Shown one piece after another: positions 22,666 to 31,686 of a stretch of DNA of 64,000 nt (positions are counted from its first letter, which is position 1; each line of letters opens with the position of its first letter). Location of the stretch: NCBI GenBank assembly GCA_949432885.1, contig CASQXY010000001.1:178604-242603 (forward strand), in the 5' to 3' direction. Under the pieces are notes generated by a model, which was given only the letters and a program-made list of their open reading frames with translations, ran no database searches and was not told the origin of the DNA. The translations under genes and the position numbers were made by a program. This stretch comes from an uncultured bacterium (GTDB taxonomy: Bacteria > Bacillota > Clostridia > Christensenellales > CAG-917).

Positions 22666-24092
22666 TTTCCTACCTTCCGTAAACTCTCGGATTTTTTTAT
22701 AACGAAGTTCAATGCCTTCTGCCTTTCATTCAATTCAGGATTGAGAACGGTCTCGGCAAGCAGGGCGTTTAGCACTTCTCCGATACGCTTCTTCTCTACC
22801 CCCACCGCCATCAAATCGTTGCCGTTCACTTTCAGCTCTCTTACGCTAAGCGGAGTTCCATCCGCCTTGACCTCTTCCCACGCGTCGCGGAGTCTGTTGC
22901 GCTCTGGAATCCGTCCCCCCGAAGCGTACACGTCCGCGTCCCGAAGCGCGCAAAGGTCATCAGCGATATCCGAGTGTTCCGCAACGAATCTGCGCAGTTT
23001 ATTCCAAGACATATCCCCTTTCAGGTCTGTCATATGCGACCTTATCAAAGCGACGGTTCTATCCCTATCCGCATTGGAAAATTTCAGTCTGTTCAAAACC
23101 TCGCGCGCCATATCCGCTCCGATTGAATCGTGTCCGTGCATATTCGCGCCGCCGTTTATCTCATACGCGCGCCGCTTGCCCACGTCGTGGAGCAACGCCG
23201 CCCATCTGATTTCGGGCGGAGCGACCTCGTACGCCCTCAACGAATGCTCGTAAGCGTCGTACAAATGATATTTTTTCGGCTGTTGCAGTCCCTTCAATTC
23301 CGCAAGCTCCGGCAAAAGCATATACACAAGTCCGAGGTCGTCCAACATACGAATGCCGCGGACATGCGCCGCAGACAGTCCGTTGTCTTTGCCGCTTGCA
23401 AACGCGCCGACAGTCCGAGCTTTTGCATCCTTCTTGCAAATATCCGCGACGAATATCCTGTTCAGTTCCTCGCGTATACGCTCGGGCGCTATATCTCTTA
23501 CGCGCCAAACATTTCGCTTTGCAGACGCGTAAGTACCGCCATCAACCTCAAAGCCCAGTTCGCACGCAAATCTTACGAGCCGCAAAATACGCAGACCGTC
23601 AGCTTCAAATACCTTGTTCGGTTCGTCCGCGGCGCGCAGTATATGACATTTTATGTCATTCACGCCGCCAGTAGGGTCGACGGTCTCGCCTGTCATAATT
23701 TGCATATAAACCGCGTTGCAGGAAAAATCACGTCTCCTTGCGTCCGCCGTAATATCCGTCGTAAATCTCACCTGCGCAGGCGCGTGCGCTCCGCTAGACC
23801 TGTCGTAGCTCTCGGTGCGAAATGCGGTGTATTCCGCCGCAAATCCGCAGGAGGTTATGAGCACCGTTCCCATTCGCAGGCTCTTGTCGGATACACAAAA
23901 CTCCGACCCAACAAGCGCAGACTTCACCTCTTCCGCAGTAAGAGCGGAACAGATATCTATATCCGAACGCCTGAATCCGAGTATTCCGTCGCGCACGTAA
24001 CCGCCTACCGCGTAAAGCGGAGCGTACGGCGCAAACAGCTTTGCGAGCGATTCGAGTTTTTCCGCGTCAACCGCCATAGACCTCCGGTGCAA
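22662..24092 (-). CDS. cca: CCA-adding tRNA nucleotidyltransferase with HD domain
   Basis: Adds or repairs the 3' CCA of tRNA using CTP and ATP. The N-terminal class II nucleotidyltransferase head is clear: GGYVRD followed by SDIDI, then RRDFSCNAVYM and RILRLVRFACELGF. A C-terminal HD domain (LLHDVGKRRAYE, HGHDS, IRSHMTD) is also present, as in many clostridial enzymes. Two starts are possible: TTG at 24092, with GAGGT about 8 bases upstream, or ATG at 24077, where GGAGGT is only 2 bases away. Both overlap the end of hpt (24067). The stop overlaps rmuC. A poly(A) polymerase of the same superfamily is the alternative, but the CCA motifs and single-copy context favour Cca. Confidence 0.9.
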   Translation of the reverse strand: MHRRSMAVDAEKLESLAKLFAPYAPLYAVGGYVRDGILGFRRSDIDICSALTAEEVKSALVGSEFCVSDKSLRMGTVLITSCGFAAEYTAFRTESYDRSSGAHAPAQVRFTTDITADARRRDFSCNAVYMQIMTGETVDPTGGVNDIKCHILRAADEPNKVFEADGLRILRLVRFACELGFEVDGGTYASAKRNVWRVRDIAPERIREELNRIFVADICKKDAKARTVGAFASGKDNGLSAAHVRGIRMLDDLGLVYMLLPELAELKGLQQPKKYHLYDAYEHSLRAYEVAPPEIRWAALLHDVGKRRAYEINGGANMHGHDSIGADMAREVLNRLKFSNADRDRTVALIRSHMTDLKGDMSWNKLRRFVAEHSDIADDLCALRDADVYASGGRIPERNRLRDAWEEVKADGTPLSVRELKVNGNDLMAVGVEKKRIGEVLNALLAETVLNPELNERQKALNFVIKKSESLRKVGK

Positions 24093-24609
24093 GCACGCAA
24101 ACCTCGGGCAGATGTCTGAGCTTCTGATTGTAATCCAATCCGTAGCCGACTACGTATTCGTTTTCAATCACAAATCCGATATAATCGCCCTCGAACTCCA
24201 ACTTTCTGCGCGACGGCTTGTCGAGCAGAGAGCATATCTTCAAGGACTTAGGCTCGCGGGAGGCAAGCAGCCTTTTGAGATAGCTCAAAGTAACTCCCGT
24301 ATCGATAATGTCTTCCACAACGATAATATTCTTGCCCTTTATAGGCGAAGACAAATCCTTGACCATTTTGACCTCGCCGCTCGTCTTTGTGCCCGCGCCG
24401 TAGCTGGACACGGCGATAAAATCGATTTCGACGTCGCCGCTTATCTCTCGTATTAAGTCCGCAAAAAACACGCATCCGCCGCGCAAGGTGCAGACGAACG
24501 TAATACTTTCGCCTTCGTAATCGCGGGATATCTGTTCGCCCAATTCTTTCACTCGGCGAGCGATTTGTTCTTTTGAAACCAGCACTCTTTTGATTTCGTT
24601 ATCGTACAT
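24067..24609 (-). CDS. hpt: Hypoxanthine phosphoribosyltransferase
   Basis: Purine salvage: joins hypoxanthine or guanine to PRPP to give IMP or GMP in the cytoplasm. The 180-residue length fits. The PRPP-binding loop VVEDIIDTGVTLSYL is intact, with the substrate-region SYGAGTKTSGEVK and the N-terminal CTLRGG loop. GAGAGGAAATT precedes the ATG. It lies 64 bases after tilS; the tilS-hpt pairing is widely conserved in Firmicutes. Its 3' end overlaps cca. Confidence 0.96.
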   Translation of the reverse strand: MYDNEIKRVLVSKEQIARRVKELGEQISRDYEGESITFVCTLRGGCVFFADLIREISGDVEIDFIAVSSYGAGTKTSGEVKMVKDLSSPIKGKNIIVVEDIIDTGVTLSYLKRLLASREPKSLKICSLLDKPSRRKLEFEGDYIGFVIENEYVVGYGLDYNQKLRHLPEVCVLAPEVYGG

Positions 24610-24673
24610 AATTTCCTCTCGGGTTCATTATATATTTTTCCGCGGTGCGTTTTCGGGACATCGCGAAGTTTTT

Positions 24674-26086
24674 TCAATCTACGTTGTTTTGGGTCAATCT
24701 CAGCTCATATACGCGTTTTGTGTTGCCGTCTATTTTAAGGTCGGAGGAAATATCAACGCCGAATACCGCCAGAACGCGGCTGTCGTCGGCAACTACTATA
24801 AGACCTCCGCGCACCCTTGCGGGAATTTTTTTATCCGTCAGATAATCGCCGAGACTTTTTGTGCCGCCGCCGAATTTGTGTATAAAGTCACCCGCCCTTA
24901 CGCTTCTTATAACCGCGCTTTTCGGTATTTTATCCGCGTCCGCATAAAGCGCTTCTCCCCTGCCTATTCCGCTCAATGCGCAGTCTACGCCGACCTCTTT
25001 TACAGACAGTCCCAAGTTGCGTAAGTTCGGAATATTTCCGACATCGAAAGGACTCTCGAAATTTCCGTCGTCCGCGCCGCTTTCGTTGACTCTCTCCCTC
25101 GTGAATACAAGTCGGTCGCCCTCCCTGTAAACTTTCAGACCGTGCGTGAGATTGAGGCTTTTTCCGCTCTCGGCGCCCGACAATAAAAGCACTGCGTTCA
25201 GGTGTTTCACCTCGATATCCTGCTCGACTCCCAGCGCCGCAGCCGCGCGAAGTATCAAACGCTTTGCGATGGTCGTATTTGCACAATCGGCAGTTTTTAT
25301 ATACGAAACGTCGTCGTTAACCTCAATTTCGGGCACAAATGCATCAATAAATTTATCCGCCTCCTCGGCGTTTGCGCAAAGGCGTTTTATCGAATTGCCG
25401 ATGTCTGGAAATCGATCCTTCAAGCCTTTAACTACGTTTCTCAAATAGTTGCGCGTATACGCGGTATCGGCGTTGCTTTCATCCTCGACATATTTTAGAT
25501 TATGTTCGGCAACGTACTCGTCTATATCCTCGCGCGAGTAATCCAGAAATGGTCTGATATATCCGCCGCTTATGCGCTTCATGCCCGACAAGCCGCGAAT
25601 CCCCGTTCCCCTCAAAATACGCATAAACACCGTTTCGATTTGGTCGTCCAAATGATGCGCCAATGCGACCAAATCGCAGATTCCGTCTTTAAGCAATCCG
25701 TCGAAGCAACGATATCTTAGTATCCTTGCCCCCTGCTCGACGGTATATCCGTTTTCCTTGGCAAAGGACGGCACGTCGACGGAAAACGCGTACAACTCCA
25801 CGCCCAGCTTCTCGCAAAGGCGCGCTACAAACTCGCTGTCTCTTTTGCTGTTTTCTCCGCGTATTCCGTGCTCTACGTTTGCGGCGATAACTTTGAAACC
25901 CTTATAGTCTTTCGCATGCTCCGCGCTTTGCGAAGCAGCGTGTTCGGCCTCGATTTGTTTCAGACAATGCAAAAGCGCGACGGAATCCCTTCCGCCGCTA
26001 AGCGCGACGCATACAGTCAAATCGCGCGAATCGTACTCGGTGCCGTACAGTATTTTTTCCAGTGAAAAAGCGTCGAGTTTTGCCAT
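24674..26086 (-). CDS. tilS: tRNA(Ile)-lysidine synthase
   Basis: Converts C34 of the CAU anticodon of minor tRNA-Ile to lysidine, so that it reads AUA codons. The PP-loop ATPase motif SGGRDS is at residues 30-35, followed by the family segment ALAHHLDDQIETVFMRILRG and later GLSGM. The C-terminal half matches the TilS substrate-binding domains. The ATG at 26086 (470 residues) is preferred over a frame open to 26176, because the extension runs into spoIIE and adds a hydrophobic segment that TilS lacks. No strong Shine-Dalgarno is seen. It sits 53 bases after spoIIE, the same order as in endospore formers. Confidence 0.93.
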   Translation of the reverse strand: MAKLDAFSLEKILYGTEYDSRDLTVCVALSGGRDSVALLHCLKQIEAEHAASQSAEHAKDYKGFKVIAANVEHGIRGENSKRDSEFVARLCEKLGVELYAFSVDVPSFAKENGYTVEQGARILRYRCFDGLLKDGICDLVALAHHLDDQIETVFMRILRGTGIRGLSGMKRISGGYIRPFLDYSREDIDEYVAEHNLKYVEDESNADTAYTRNYLRNVVKGLKDRFPDIGNSIKRLCANAEEADKFIDAFVPEIEVNDDVSYIKTADCANTTIAKRLILRAAAALGVEQDIEVKHLNAVLLLSGAESGKSLNLTHGLKVYREGDRLVFTRERVNESGADDGNFESPFDVGNIPNLRNLGLSVKEVGVDCALSGIGRGEALYADADKIPKSAVIRSVRAGDFIHKFGGGTKSLGDYLTDKKIPARVRGGLIVVADDSRVLAVFGVDISSDLKIDGNTKRVYELRLTQNNVD

Positions 26087-26139
26087 AGAAAAAGTATACA
26101 GCAAAACCCGAAAAAATACAAGGATAGGAAACACCAAAT

Positions 26140-28434
26140 TCAGATACAGAAAATTCTGAGCGCAATCACCGTGCAATCGTCCTCCGCGCCGTTTTGTTTG
26201 GCGCGTTTCAGCAACTCGTCCGCAAGAGTCTGCGGATTGACCGTATCCAGCAAGTCGACAGCTTCCACAACGCCTCTGCTTTCGAGGGCGTCGTAAACTC
26301 CGTCCGACATCATGACAAGCATATCGCCGTCAAAGAGCTGATATCTGCTCGTAAGAGGCTGTACGCTGTCCAAAATTCCCGCGGGAGGCAAGGTGCACGA
26401 CAGCATTTCCACGTTGTCGCGCCTGACAATGAAACTGCTTGCCGAGCCCAGTTTTATTACGTCAAGTCCGCCTGTTCTAGTATCGATTACCGCTATGTCG
26501 AGGGTGCAAAAACTATCGTCTAAACCTAGTTTTAGCAGTTTATTCACAAGGCTCAGAATAATTGCGTTGTCAAAGCCCGCCCTGTAAAAGCTCTCTATCA
26601 TATTTACCGCGTTACGGCTTGCGTTCGCAGCTTCGTCTCCGCTGCCCATTCCGTCGCAGATAGCGAACAGCCTGCGGTTGCGCGAGGGGCAAAGTATGCT
26701 TCGGCTGTCGCCCGAAACCGTCTCCTCGTCCCGTTTCATCTCGGCAATCCCGTATGCGATTTCGTATACGGGGGCGGTTTCCAGATAAACAAGTCTGAGC
26801 GCGCCCCTCTCCTCTATTTTCGCCACTTCCAGATTTATTTTCAGATATTTCGAGAGTATGCGCGTAAGCACAGCTTTCTGGGCGTCGCACGCCCTCACCA
26901 ACAGCGTTACGAACACTCTCGCGCCCTTTCCCGATACGACTATCTCGCTTGCGACTATATTGTGTTTGAGAAGCTCGGACTTTATGTACTCCACCTCTTC
27001 CCCGGCAAAATTGACCTGCGACGCGCAATCCGCCGCCAAAGAATCGAGCACAAGCGCTATTCCAGCAAACTGGTCCGCCATCATCTGCTTCCCAACCGCG
27101 ATACCGTCTCCCAGTTCCCGTTTTTGCTTGTACGCTTCCGCCGCGCTGTTTATCATTGCCGAAAGCGAATGCGTCTTTGTACATCTGCTTGTCACAAACG
27201 GAGGCATATCCAAAATCGTCGCCTTGCCTCTTTCCATAGCCGCTTGCGCCATGGGAAGTATAACGGAATACGTATCGTCGCCCAACGCCGCAAAGCACGC
27301 CTCTCTGTCGGGGCATTTTCCGCAATAGTTTTTTGCAACGTCGTGCGCAAGCCTGTCCGCGGTGTATATTTCATTTGCGCGCACGGCGTTTTCAAGGCTC
27401 TTGGACATATCGTAAAACACGTCGCTTGTGGAATAGAGCCGCGCCGCAAGGTCTCTTCCTCTGCGGTTCACTATTCCCGTATATGCGCGGCGGTTGTCAC
27501 CCTTACCCATACCCTGCACCTTGACTATTACGGATTTGGGAATGCACAGACACGCTATGACTCCGACCGCGGTCATGACGAGGGTCTGCCAACCGACGGC
27601 GCCGTACGCGCCGAACAGCCATAATAGCGCGGTCGTCGCAAGCATAGCCAGCGCCGAAGACCATCTGGTGAACGGTGAAAAGGCTACCGCCGCCGCGCCT
27701 ACTGCCGCGGATGCGGCGAGCAACGCCAGATTATTACTTTGCAAAGCCGCGCCTATGCCGAGCAACAGCGCGAGATATAGCGTAGTCTGCGTTTTGAAAC
27801 AGGTTGACGAAAACAAAACCGCAAAAGCGGATACGGTGAAAAAAACTCCGAATGCGTAAATCGTAACCCCCGACAAAGCATATCCGACTACCGCCGCAAG
27901 AACGCCAGAACAAATCAGTTCGTCTACCGTCGCCCTATGCATATAACCGCGCACGAACACCGCGTACGCCGTAATCCCGCAACAAAAAGTGAGCACGACT
28001 GCAATAAGCACGTTGATGCCGACAGTAAGATACGCCTGCGAGAAAACGCAGTTGCACACCGCGTACGGAATCATTCCGACAACCGCGCCGAGCGCGACCG
28101 CCCAAAGAGGCACGTTGCGCTTGAATTTAAAGAAAACCGCATACAGCGCAAAAAGTATAAGCACGGGTACCGCTGAATACAGCAACATCCATACGTCGAG
28201 CGCAAACACGCAACACGCAATGATAAACGCAGGCGCTATGGCAAGTATATTCTGTCTGGCATATGAAAGCCCGCAAAACAGCGCGAGCGCAAGCGCAAAA
28301 CCGAAGTCGCCCACAGACGCAAGCAAGAATAAACACAGACATTCCGCAACAAACTTTATTGCGGTTTTGGGCGACAGCCTGAAATCAAACGTAGGGAAAA
28401 ATTTTCTTTCCGCGCGCATTACACGAGTTTTCAT
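26140..28434 (-). CDS. spoIIE: Stage II sporulation protein E (PP2C phosphatase)
   Basis: SpoIIE dephosphorylates SpoIIAA in the forespore, releasing sigma-F, and acts at the polar septum. The 764 residues show the full family plan: an N-terminal region of about ten hydrophobic helices (residues about 25-320), a central regulatory domain, and a C-terminal PP2C phosphatase from about 560. DGMGSGDEA starts at residue 594, VMMSDGVYDAL is near 706, and GAEDDCTVI near the end holds metal-binding Asp residues. It heads a minus-strand run into tilS and hpt. Two Spo0A-box-like sites lie 44-61 bases upstream. ATG 28434 is used; an in-frame ATG at 28419 is possible. This is the strongest marker for a spore-forming lineage. 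Confidence 0.95.
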   Translation of the reverse strand: MKTRVMRAERKFFPTFDFRLSPKTAIKFVAECLCLFLLASVGDFGFALALALFCGLSYARQNILAIAPAFIIACCVFALDVWMLLYSAVPVLILFALYAVFFKFKRNVPLWAVALGAVVGMIPYAVCNCVFSQAYLTVGINVLIAVVLTFCCGITAYAVFVRGYMHRATVDELICSGVLAAVVGYALSGVTIYAFGVFFTVSAFAVLFSSTCFKTQTTLYLALLLGIGAALQSNNLALLAASAAVGAAAVAFSPFTRWSSALAMLATTALLWLFGAYGAVGWQTLVMTAVGVIACLCIPKSVIVKVQGMGKGDNRRAYTGIVNRRGRDLAARLYSTSDVFYDMSKSLENAVRANEIYTADRLAHDVAKNYCGKCPDREACFAALGDDTYSVILPMAQAAMERGKATILDMPPFVTSRCTKTHSLSAMINSAAEAYKQKRELGDGIAVGKQMMADQFAGIALVLDSLAADCASQVNFAGEEVEYIKSELLKHNIVASEIVVSGKGARVFVTLLVRACDAQKAVLTRILSKYLKINLEVAKIEERGALRLVYLETAPVYEIAYGIAEMKRDEETVSGDSRSILCPSRNRRLFAICDGMGSGDEAANASRNAVNMIESFYRAGFDNAIILSLVNKLLKLGLDDSFCTLDIAVIDTRTGGLDVIKLGSASSFIVRRDNVEMLSCTLPPAGILDSVQPLTSRYQLFDGDMLVMMSDGVYDALESRGVVEAVDLLDTVNPQTLADELLKRAKQNGAEDDCTVIALRIFCI

Positions 28435-28457
28435 ATAAATATAATAACTCTCTACGC

Positions 28458-28495
28458 TATATAAGTTTTTGTATGTTATGTCGAATTCTGTCGGA
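28458..28495 (-). promoter_or_regulatory. spoIIE control region with tandem Spo0A-box-like sites
   Basis: On the plus strand ATGTCGAA (28478-28485) and CTGTCGGA (28488-28495) match the 0A box TTGTCGAA at 7/8 and 6/8, exactly 10 bases apart. On the minus strand the first overlaps a -35-like TCGACA, and TATATA (28458-28463) could be the -10 element, 15 bases away. Known spoIIE promoters are activated by Spo0A at such boxes. Confidence 0.5.
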
Positions 28496-28554
28496 TAATT
28501 TGCTATGCTGTCAATCTTGCGAATTACTCAATTTCAAAGGACGTTATGAAAATC

Positions 28555-28587
28555 ATAAAAACGCCGCGCCTTTAAACGGCGCGGCGT
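28555..28587 (-). terminator. Intrinsic terminator of the lipoprotein gene
   Basis: The minus strand reads ACGCCGCGCC, a 7-base loop, GGCGCGGCGT, then TTTTAT: a perfect 10-bp GC-rich stem with a U run, about 33 bases past the lipoprotein stop. Confidence 0.9.
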
Positions 28588-28619
28588 AATTTACTTACTA
28601 TTGCAAGGTTTATCTGTTA

Positions 28620-31238
28620 TCAAGCGGTTTTCTGTACGCTCACGGGAATTTCCGCAGGCAATCCCTGCACTATTGTAATAACGACTATGCCGTTTTCTAT
28701 ATCGGCATCCGTAATTGCAATCTCTGCGATAAAGTCGGTTTGAGAAGAGACCGTTATATCTGCTCCGTCTCCGATTTTTAATATAATCGTTCTTCTGCCG
28801 AATTGCATGCCGACGTCAAACGTTAGGCTGTATGTGCCCGCCTCGCTTACTTCGAGATGGAATTCCCCAAGCGACATGTTTACGTCTCCGCCGTTTAAGC
28901 CTATCGAGGAAGGCGCGGGGGCTTCCGTGGGCTCAATATTTACGGAATAAGTCACCGTCTCAGTCACGTCCATTTCCACCCAAGCCATATAAAAATACAT
29001 TTCGGCGCCTTTATCGAGATAAAATTTGTACTCAACCATATCCGTGGGCACTTCGATTACGGCTTCTCCGTTTTCGTCCAAGATAAGAATATTTTCGTTG
29101 GTTCCGTCAACGCTCAGCATATACCAACCGTTCTCGGGCGCGACAAACACATATTCTTTTCCGTTGTAGACTTCGTCGGGTGTAACGGAAATACTGTTAT
29201 CTCCCACTGTCAAATTCACGTCGTCTTCAACGGGGTCGTTTCCGCCGCTGAGAGTCAGCGTTTCAGTACCAGCCTCGCTGAATCTGATAAGGAAATCCTT
29301 TGCTGCTCCCGCTTCCAAGACAAACTGGAACATATACACGTTGACGTTTTGACCGTTGCGGTCAATCTCTCCGATATATACTTCCGTGGGCTCGTCGGGA
29401 TTGCATACCGTAACGTTTTTGTTCCCTACGGGAATGCTAAGCGTATAGCTGCCTCCGTTTACGGACGCAACGCTGAATACTCTTCCATATCCGTCCACAT
29501 CCGAATCGGTAAAGGTAATGTTGTTCGCTCCCGAGGAAAGATGCTCCTTCTGCACAATATCCTGCGTAAAATACTTGCACGCGTAAAGATACATATTGGG
29601 CTGATTGCCAATCGAGCTGGTTACATAATTTTCAAGGAAGCTCTTGATATCGTCATTGAGAGGATACAGTCCTTCCGAGTTGTCCGTCGCGTCACAATAC
29701 GCCCTCATCATCTCGATATAATCGTCTATCGCCGTGGGATGTCCTTTGGAATCGCGCGCGGTCGTAATTTTGAAGATAGAAGCATACAAAGAATACTCGT
29801 CGGGATTGGTTTGCGGATTTGCCAATTCTATCAATCTCGCAAAGGATAACTCTGCAAATCCGTTGTGCGGAATCGCTTTTTTGAGTATCGCATAAACGAC
29901 GGGACCGTTTTCCGTGCCTACGTGATATATTCCGTTTGCGTCCTTCACTATAATCGACGTGGTGTTGAGAGAAACCGCATTGCCCGTCTCCAAATCTCCG
30001 TTTCCGACGTTCTGAGGATTAGAAGAAGGTCTGAGCGTCGTGATTACGGGCGTCGGAACAACGTAGGAATAGTCCCCCGTTCTTTCCACCGAAATAGTAG
30101 CCGTGCAGTCGCCTTCCGCAACAATTCCGAATATAAAACTCATATTGTTGTCCGAAGCGGAAAGCTCTACAATTATTCCTTCGTTAGGATTGGTCGCTTC
30201 GCTCAATACGATTGCGGGAATTTTTGTTTCGGGATTTTGAGGAACGTAGCTCGCCGAGCCCGAAAACTGCTTCAAAGATACGCGAGCGGTGCCCGAAACG
30301 GCAAATTTGATACTATACGTTCCGCTTGCCGCAGAGGCTTTCTTATCGTTGGAAGCAGACGAGCTGTCGTCATATGGATTGAAATAAAAATACTCGTAAA
30401 AGCCGTTTTTCAGAGACAGTTGCAAGGGAGAATACGTCACGGTCGGATCTCCGTCCTGCGCGGCAGGCGTTCTTTTGTAGTTCAGACCTGCCATATCGCC
30501 GAATGAAAACGCGTTCGGATAATACTTGTAGGTCAGCGACATTTTTCTTTCGGAATCAAAGGATTTATCTTGACCCGCCGCGATTTCGTATTTGTATGAA
30601 AAACCCGTCGACTGTCTGACCTTGTATTGAAGGCTCTCGTTATCCGATGGAATGATGTTGAAAATCGCCACGCCTTGGGCATTCGTAGTCGCCTGCGCAA
30701 GAACTTTGGTCTGACTCGAATTCGTCAAATCATACCCGTAAATTTCAAAAGGCGCCCCAACTAGGGGCGCGCCGTCTGTATCCTTTGCCGTAAGAGTGTA
30801 TGCCACGGTCTGCGGTCCTGCCTCCGTCAGTCTTATGGTGACAGTGCCCGGACCGGAGAAATACAGATTGTCCGCGGTGGCGTCGTACGTGTATCCTGCG
30901 GGAAGACCCGACAGTACGATGTGATACCTCTCTCCCGCGGGCAACGTAGGCAACTCATTAGGCGCGAAAGTCGCGGTTCCGTTATTGTCTACGGCAACCT
31001 TCAAAGAGCAAGCTCCCGATTCAACGCAAAGCTGCACCTGCAACTGGTTTTCGTTGGGACCTCCCGTACCCGTCGTAACCGCCGTTCCATCGGGATATAC
31101 GACTTTTATTATATAATTGTCATTGCTGTTGCCGCCTTCGTCGGAATTCGGATTGCACGCCGCCGCAAACAGCGCGACGCCGAGACAAAGAACAACCGCC
31201 AACAGACATATGACTGTACGCTTAAATGTAGTCTTCAT
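28620..31238 (-). CDS. Large lipoprotein with beta-sandwich repeats, 872 aa
   Basis: The N-terminus has basic residues, a hydrophobic helix and LFAAAC, with Cys28 as probable lipid attachment site; the following region is Asn/Ser/Gly-rich, as usual for lipoprotein linkers. Residues about 140-220 resemble transthyretin/SpaA-like beta domains (YTLTAKDTDGAPLVGAPFEI, TTNAQGVAIFNI). The C-terminal part carries two or three further beta modules with YTFVAPENGW/YSLTFDVG-like strands, similar to PPC-type domains. No catalytic motif is seen. AGGAGG lies 5 bases before the ATG, and a promoter and terminator flank the gene, so it is probably monocistronic. It is divergent from the secreted TlpA-like gene and shares a control motif with it. 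The function is unknown; binding of a surface polymer or protein is a guess. Confidence 0.85.
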   Translation of the reverse strand: MKTTFKRTVICLLAVVLCLGVALFAAACNPNSDEGGNSNDNYIIKVVYPDGTAVTTGTGGPNENQLQVQLCVESGACSLKVAVDNNGTATFAPNELPTLPAGERYHIVLSGLPAGYTYDATADNLYFSGPGTVTIRLTEAGPQTVAYTLTAKDTDGAPLVGAPFEIYGYDLTNSSQTKVLAQATTNAQGVAIFNIIPSDNESLQYKVRQSTGFSYKYEIAAGQDKSFDSERKMSLTYKYYPNAFSFGDMAGLNYKRTPAAQDGDPTVTYSPLQLSLKNGFYEYFYFNPYDDSSSASNDKKASAASGTYSIKFAVSGTARVSLKQFSGSASYVPQNPETKIPAIVLSEATNPNEGIIVELSASDNNMSFIFGIVAEGDCTATISVERTGDYSYVVPTPVITTLRPSSNPQNVGNGDLETGNAVSLNTTSIIVKDANGIYHVGTENGPVVYAILKKAIPHNGFAELSFARLIELANPQTNPDEYSLYASIFKITTARDSKGHPTAIDDYIEMMRAYCDATDNSEGLYPLNDDIKSFLENYVTSSIGNQPNMYLYACKYFTQDIVQKEHLSSGANNITFTDSDVDGYGRVFSVASVNGGSYTLSIPVGNKNVTVCNPDEPTEVYIGEIDRNGQNVNVYMFQFVLEAGAAKDFLIRFSEAGTETLTLSGGNDPVEDDVNLTVGDNSISVTPDEVYNGKEYVFVAPENGWYMLSVDGTNENILILDENGEAVIEVPTDMVEYKFYLDKGAEMYFYMAWVEMDVTETVTYSVNIEPTEAPAPSSIGLNGGDVNMSLGEFHLEVSEAGTYSLTFDVGMQFGRRTIILKIGDGADITVSSQTDFIAEIAITDADIENGIVVITIVQGLPAEIPVSVQKTA

Positions 31239-31268
31239 AAAAGCCTCCTGTTACATTTTGTTATATTT

Positions 31269-31297
31269 ATTTTCTTATGAAAGTCGGAATAAGTCAA
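31269..31297 (-). promoter_or_regulatory. Promoter of the lipoprotein gene
   Basis: The minus strand reads TTGACT (31292-31297), a 17-base spacer, GAAAAT (31269-31274). A TGCATAAAAAT motif lies 16 bases further upstream. Confidence 0.5.
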
Positions 31298-31312
31298 GGA
31301 TTTTAAGCACTT

Positions 31313-31323
31313 TGCATAAAAAT
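31313..31323 (+). promoter_or_regulatory. TGCATAAAAAT motif, copy 1
   Basis: An exact 11-base copy of a motif found twice more upstream of the redox operon. It sits just upstream of the lipoprotein promoter. Confidence 0.4.
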
Positions 31324-31503
31324 ACAGCAGTAAATCCGCAGCCGCCCGTTGCGAATTTGTCCGTTTTCCCGTTATATTCCCTTTCACCGTACGATAACTG
31401 AATTTAGCATGCAATTATATCATACAGAATATTCGCTTTGAATTCGATATTTTCAATATCAAACGTCGGACGCTTAACTTTACCTGTACTTTTCCATTTG
31501 CAT

Positions 31504-31526
31504 TTATGCATAAAATTTGCATAAAT
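31504..31526 (+). promoter_or_regulatory. TGCATAAA cluster, near copies
   Basis: TTATGCATAA (a perfect palindrome) runs into TGCATAAAAT and then TGCATAAAT. These near copies of the shared motif lie in the intergenic region between the lipoprotein and the secreted TlpA-like gene. The rest of this 448-base gap is A+T-rich; a TATAAT at 31631-31636 may be the -10 element of the plus-strand gene, without a good -35. Confidence 0.35.
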
Positions 31527-31686
31527 ATATTAAATGCGCCATATTTATTCATATTTTATTTCCATTTCCACATTTCATATCACAATCGCTTGCTTATTTT
31601 CAGATAATATTTTATAATTATATGCATATATATAATACAATAGAGTTGTAACGCATAAATATCCTGCTTATGTTGGAGGTTGTACG

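Noticed and set aside
26087..26176. Longer N-terminus for TilS
   Set aside because: It would overlap spoIIE and add a hydrophobic leader that the family lacks; the ATG at 26086 gives the normal start.
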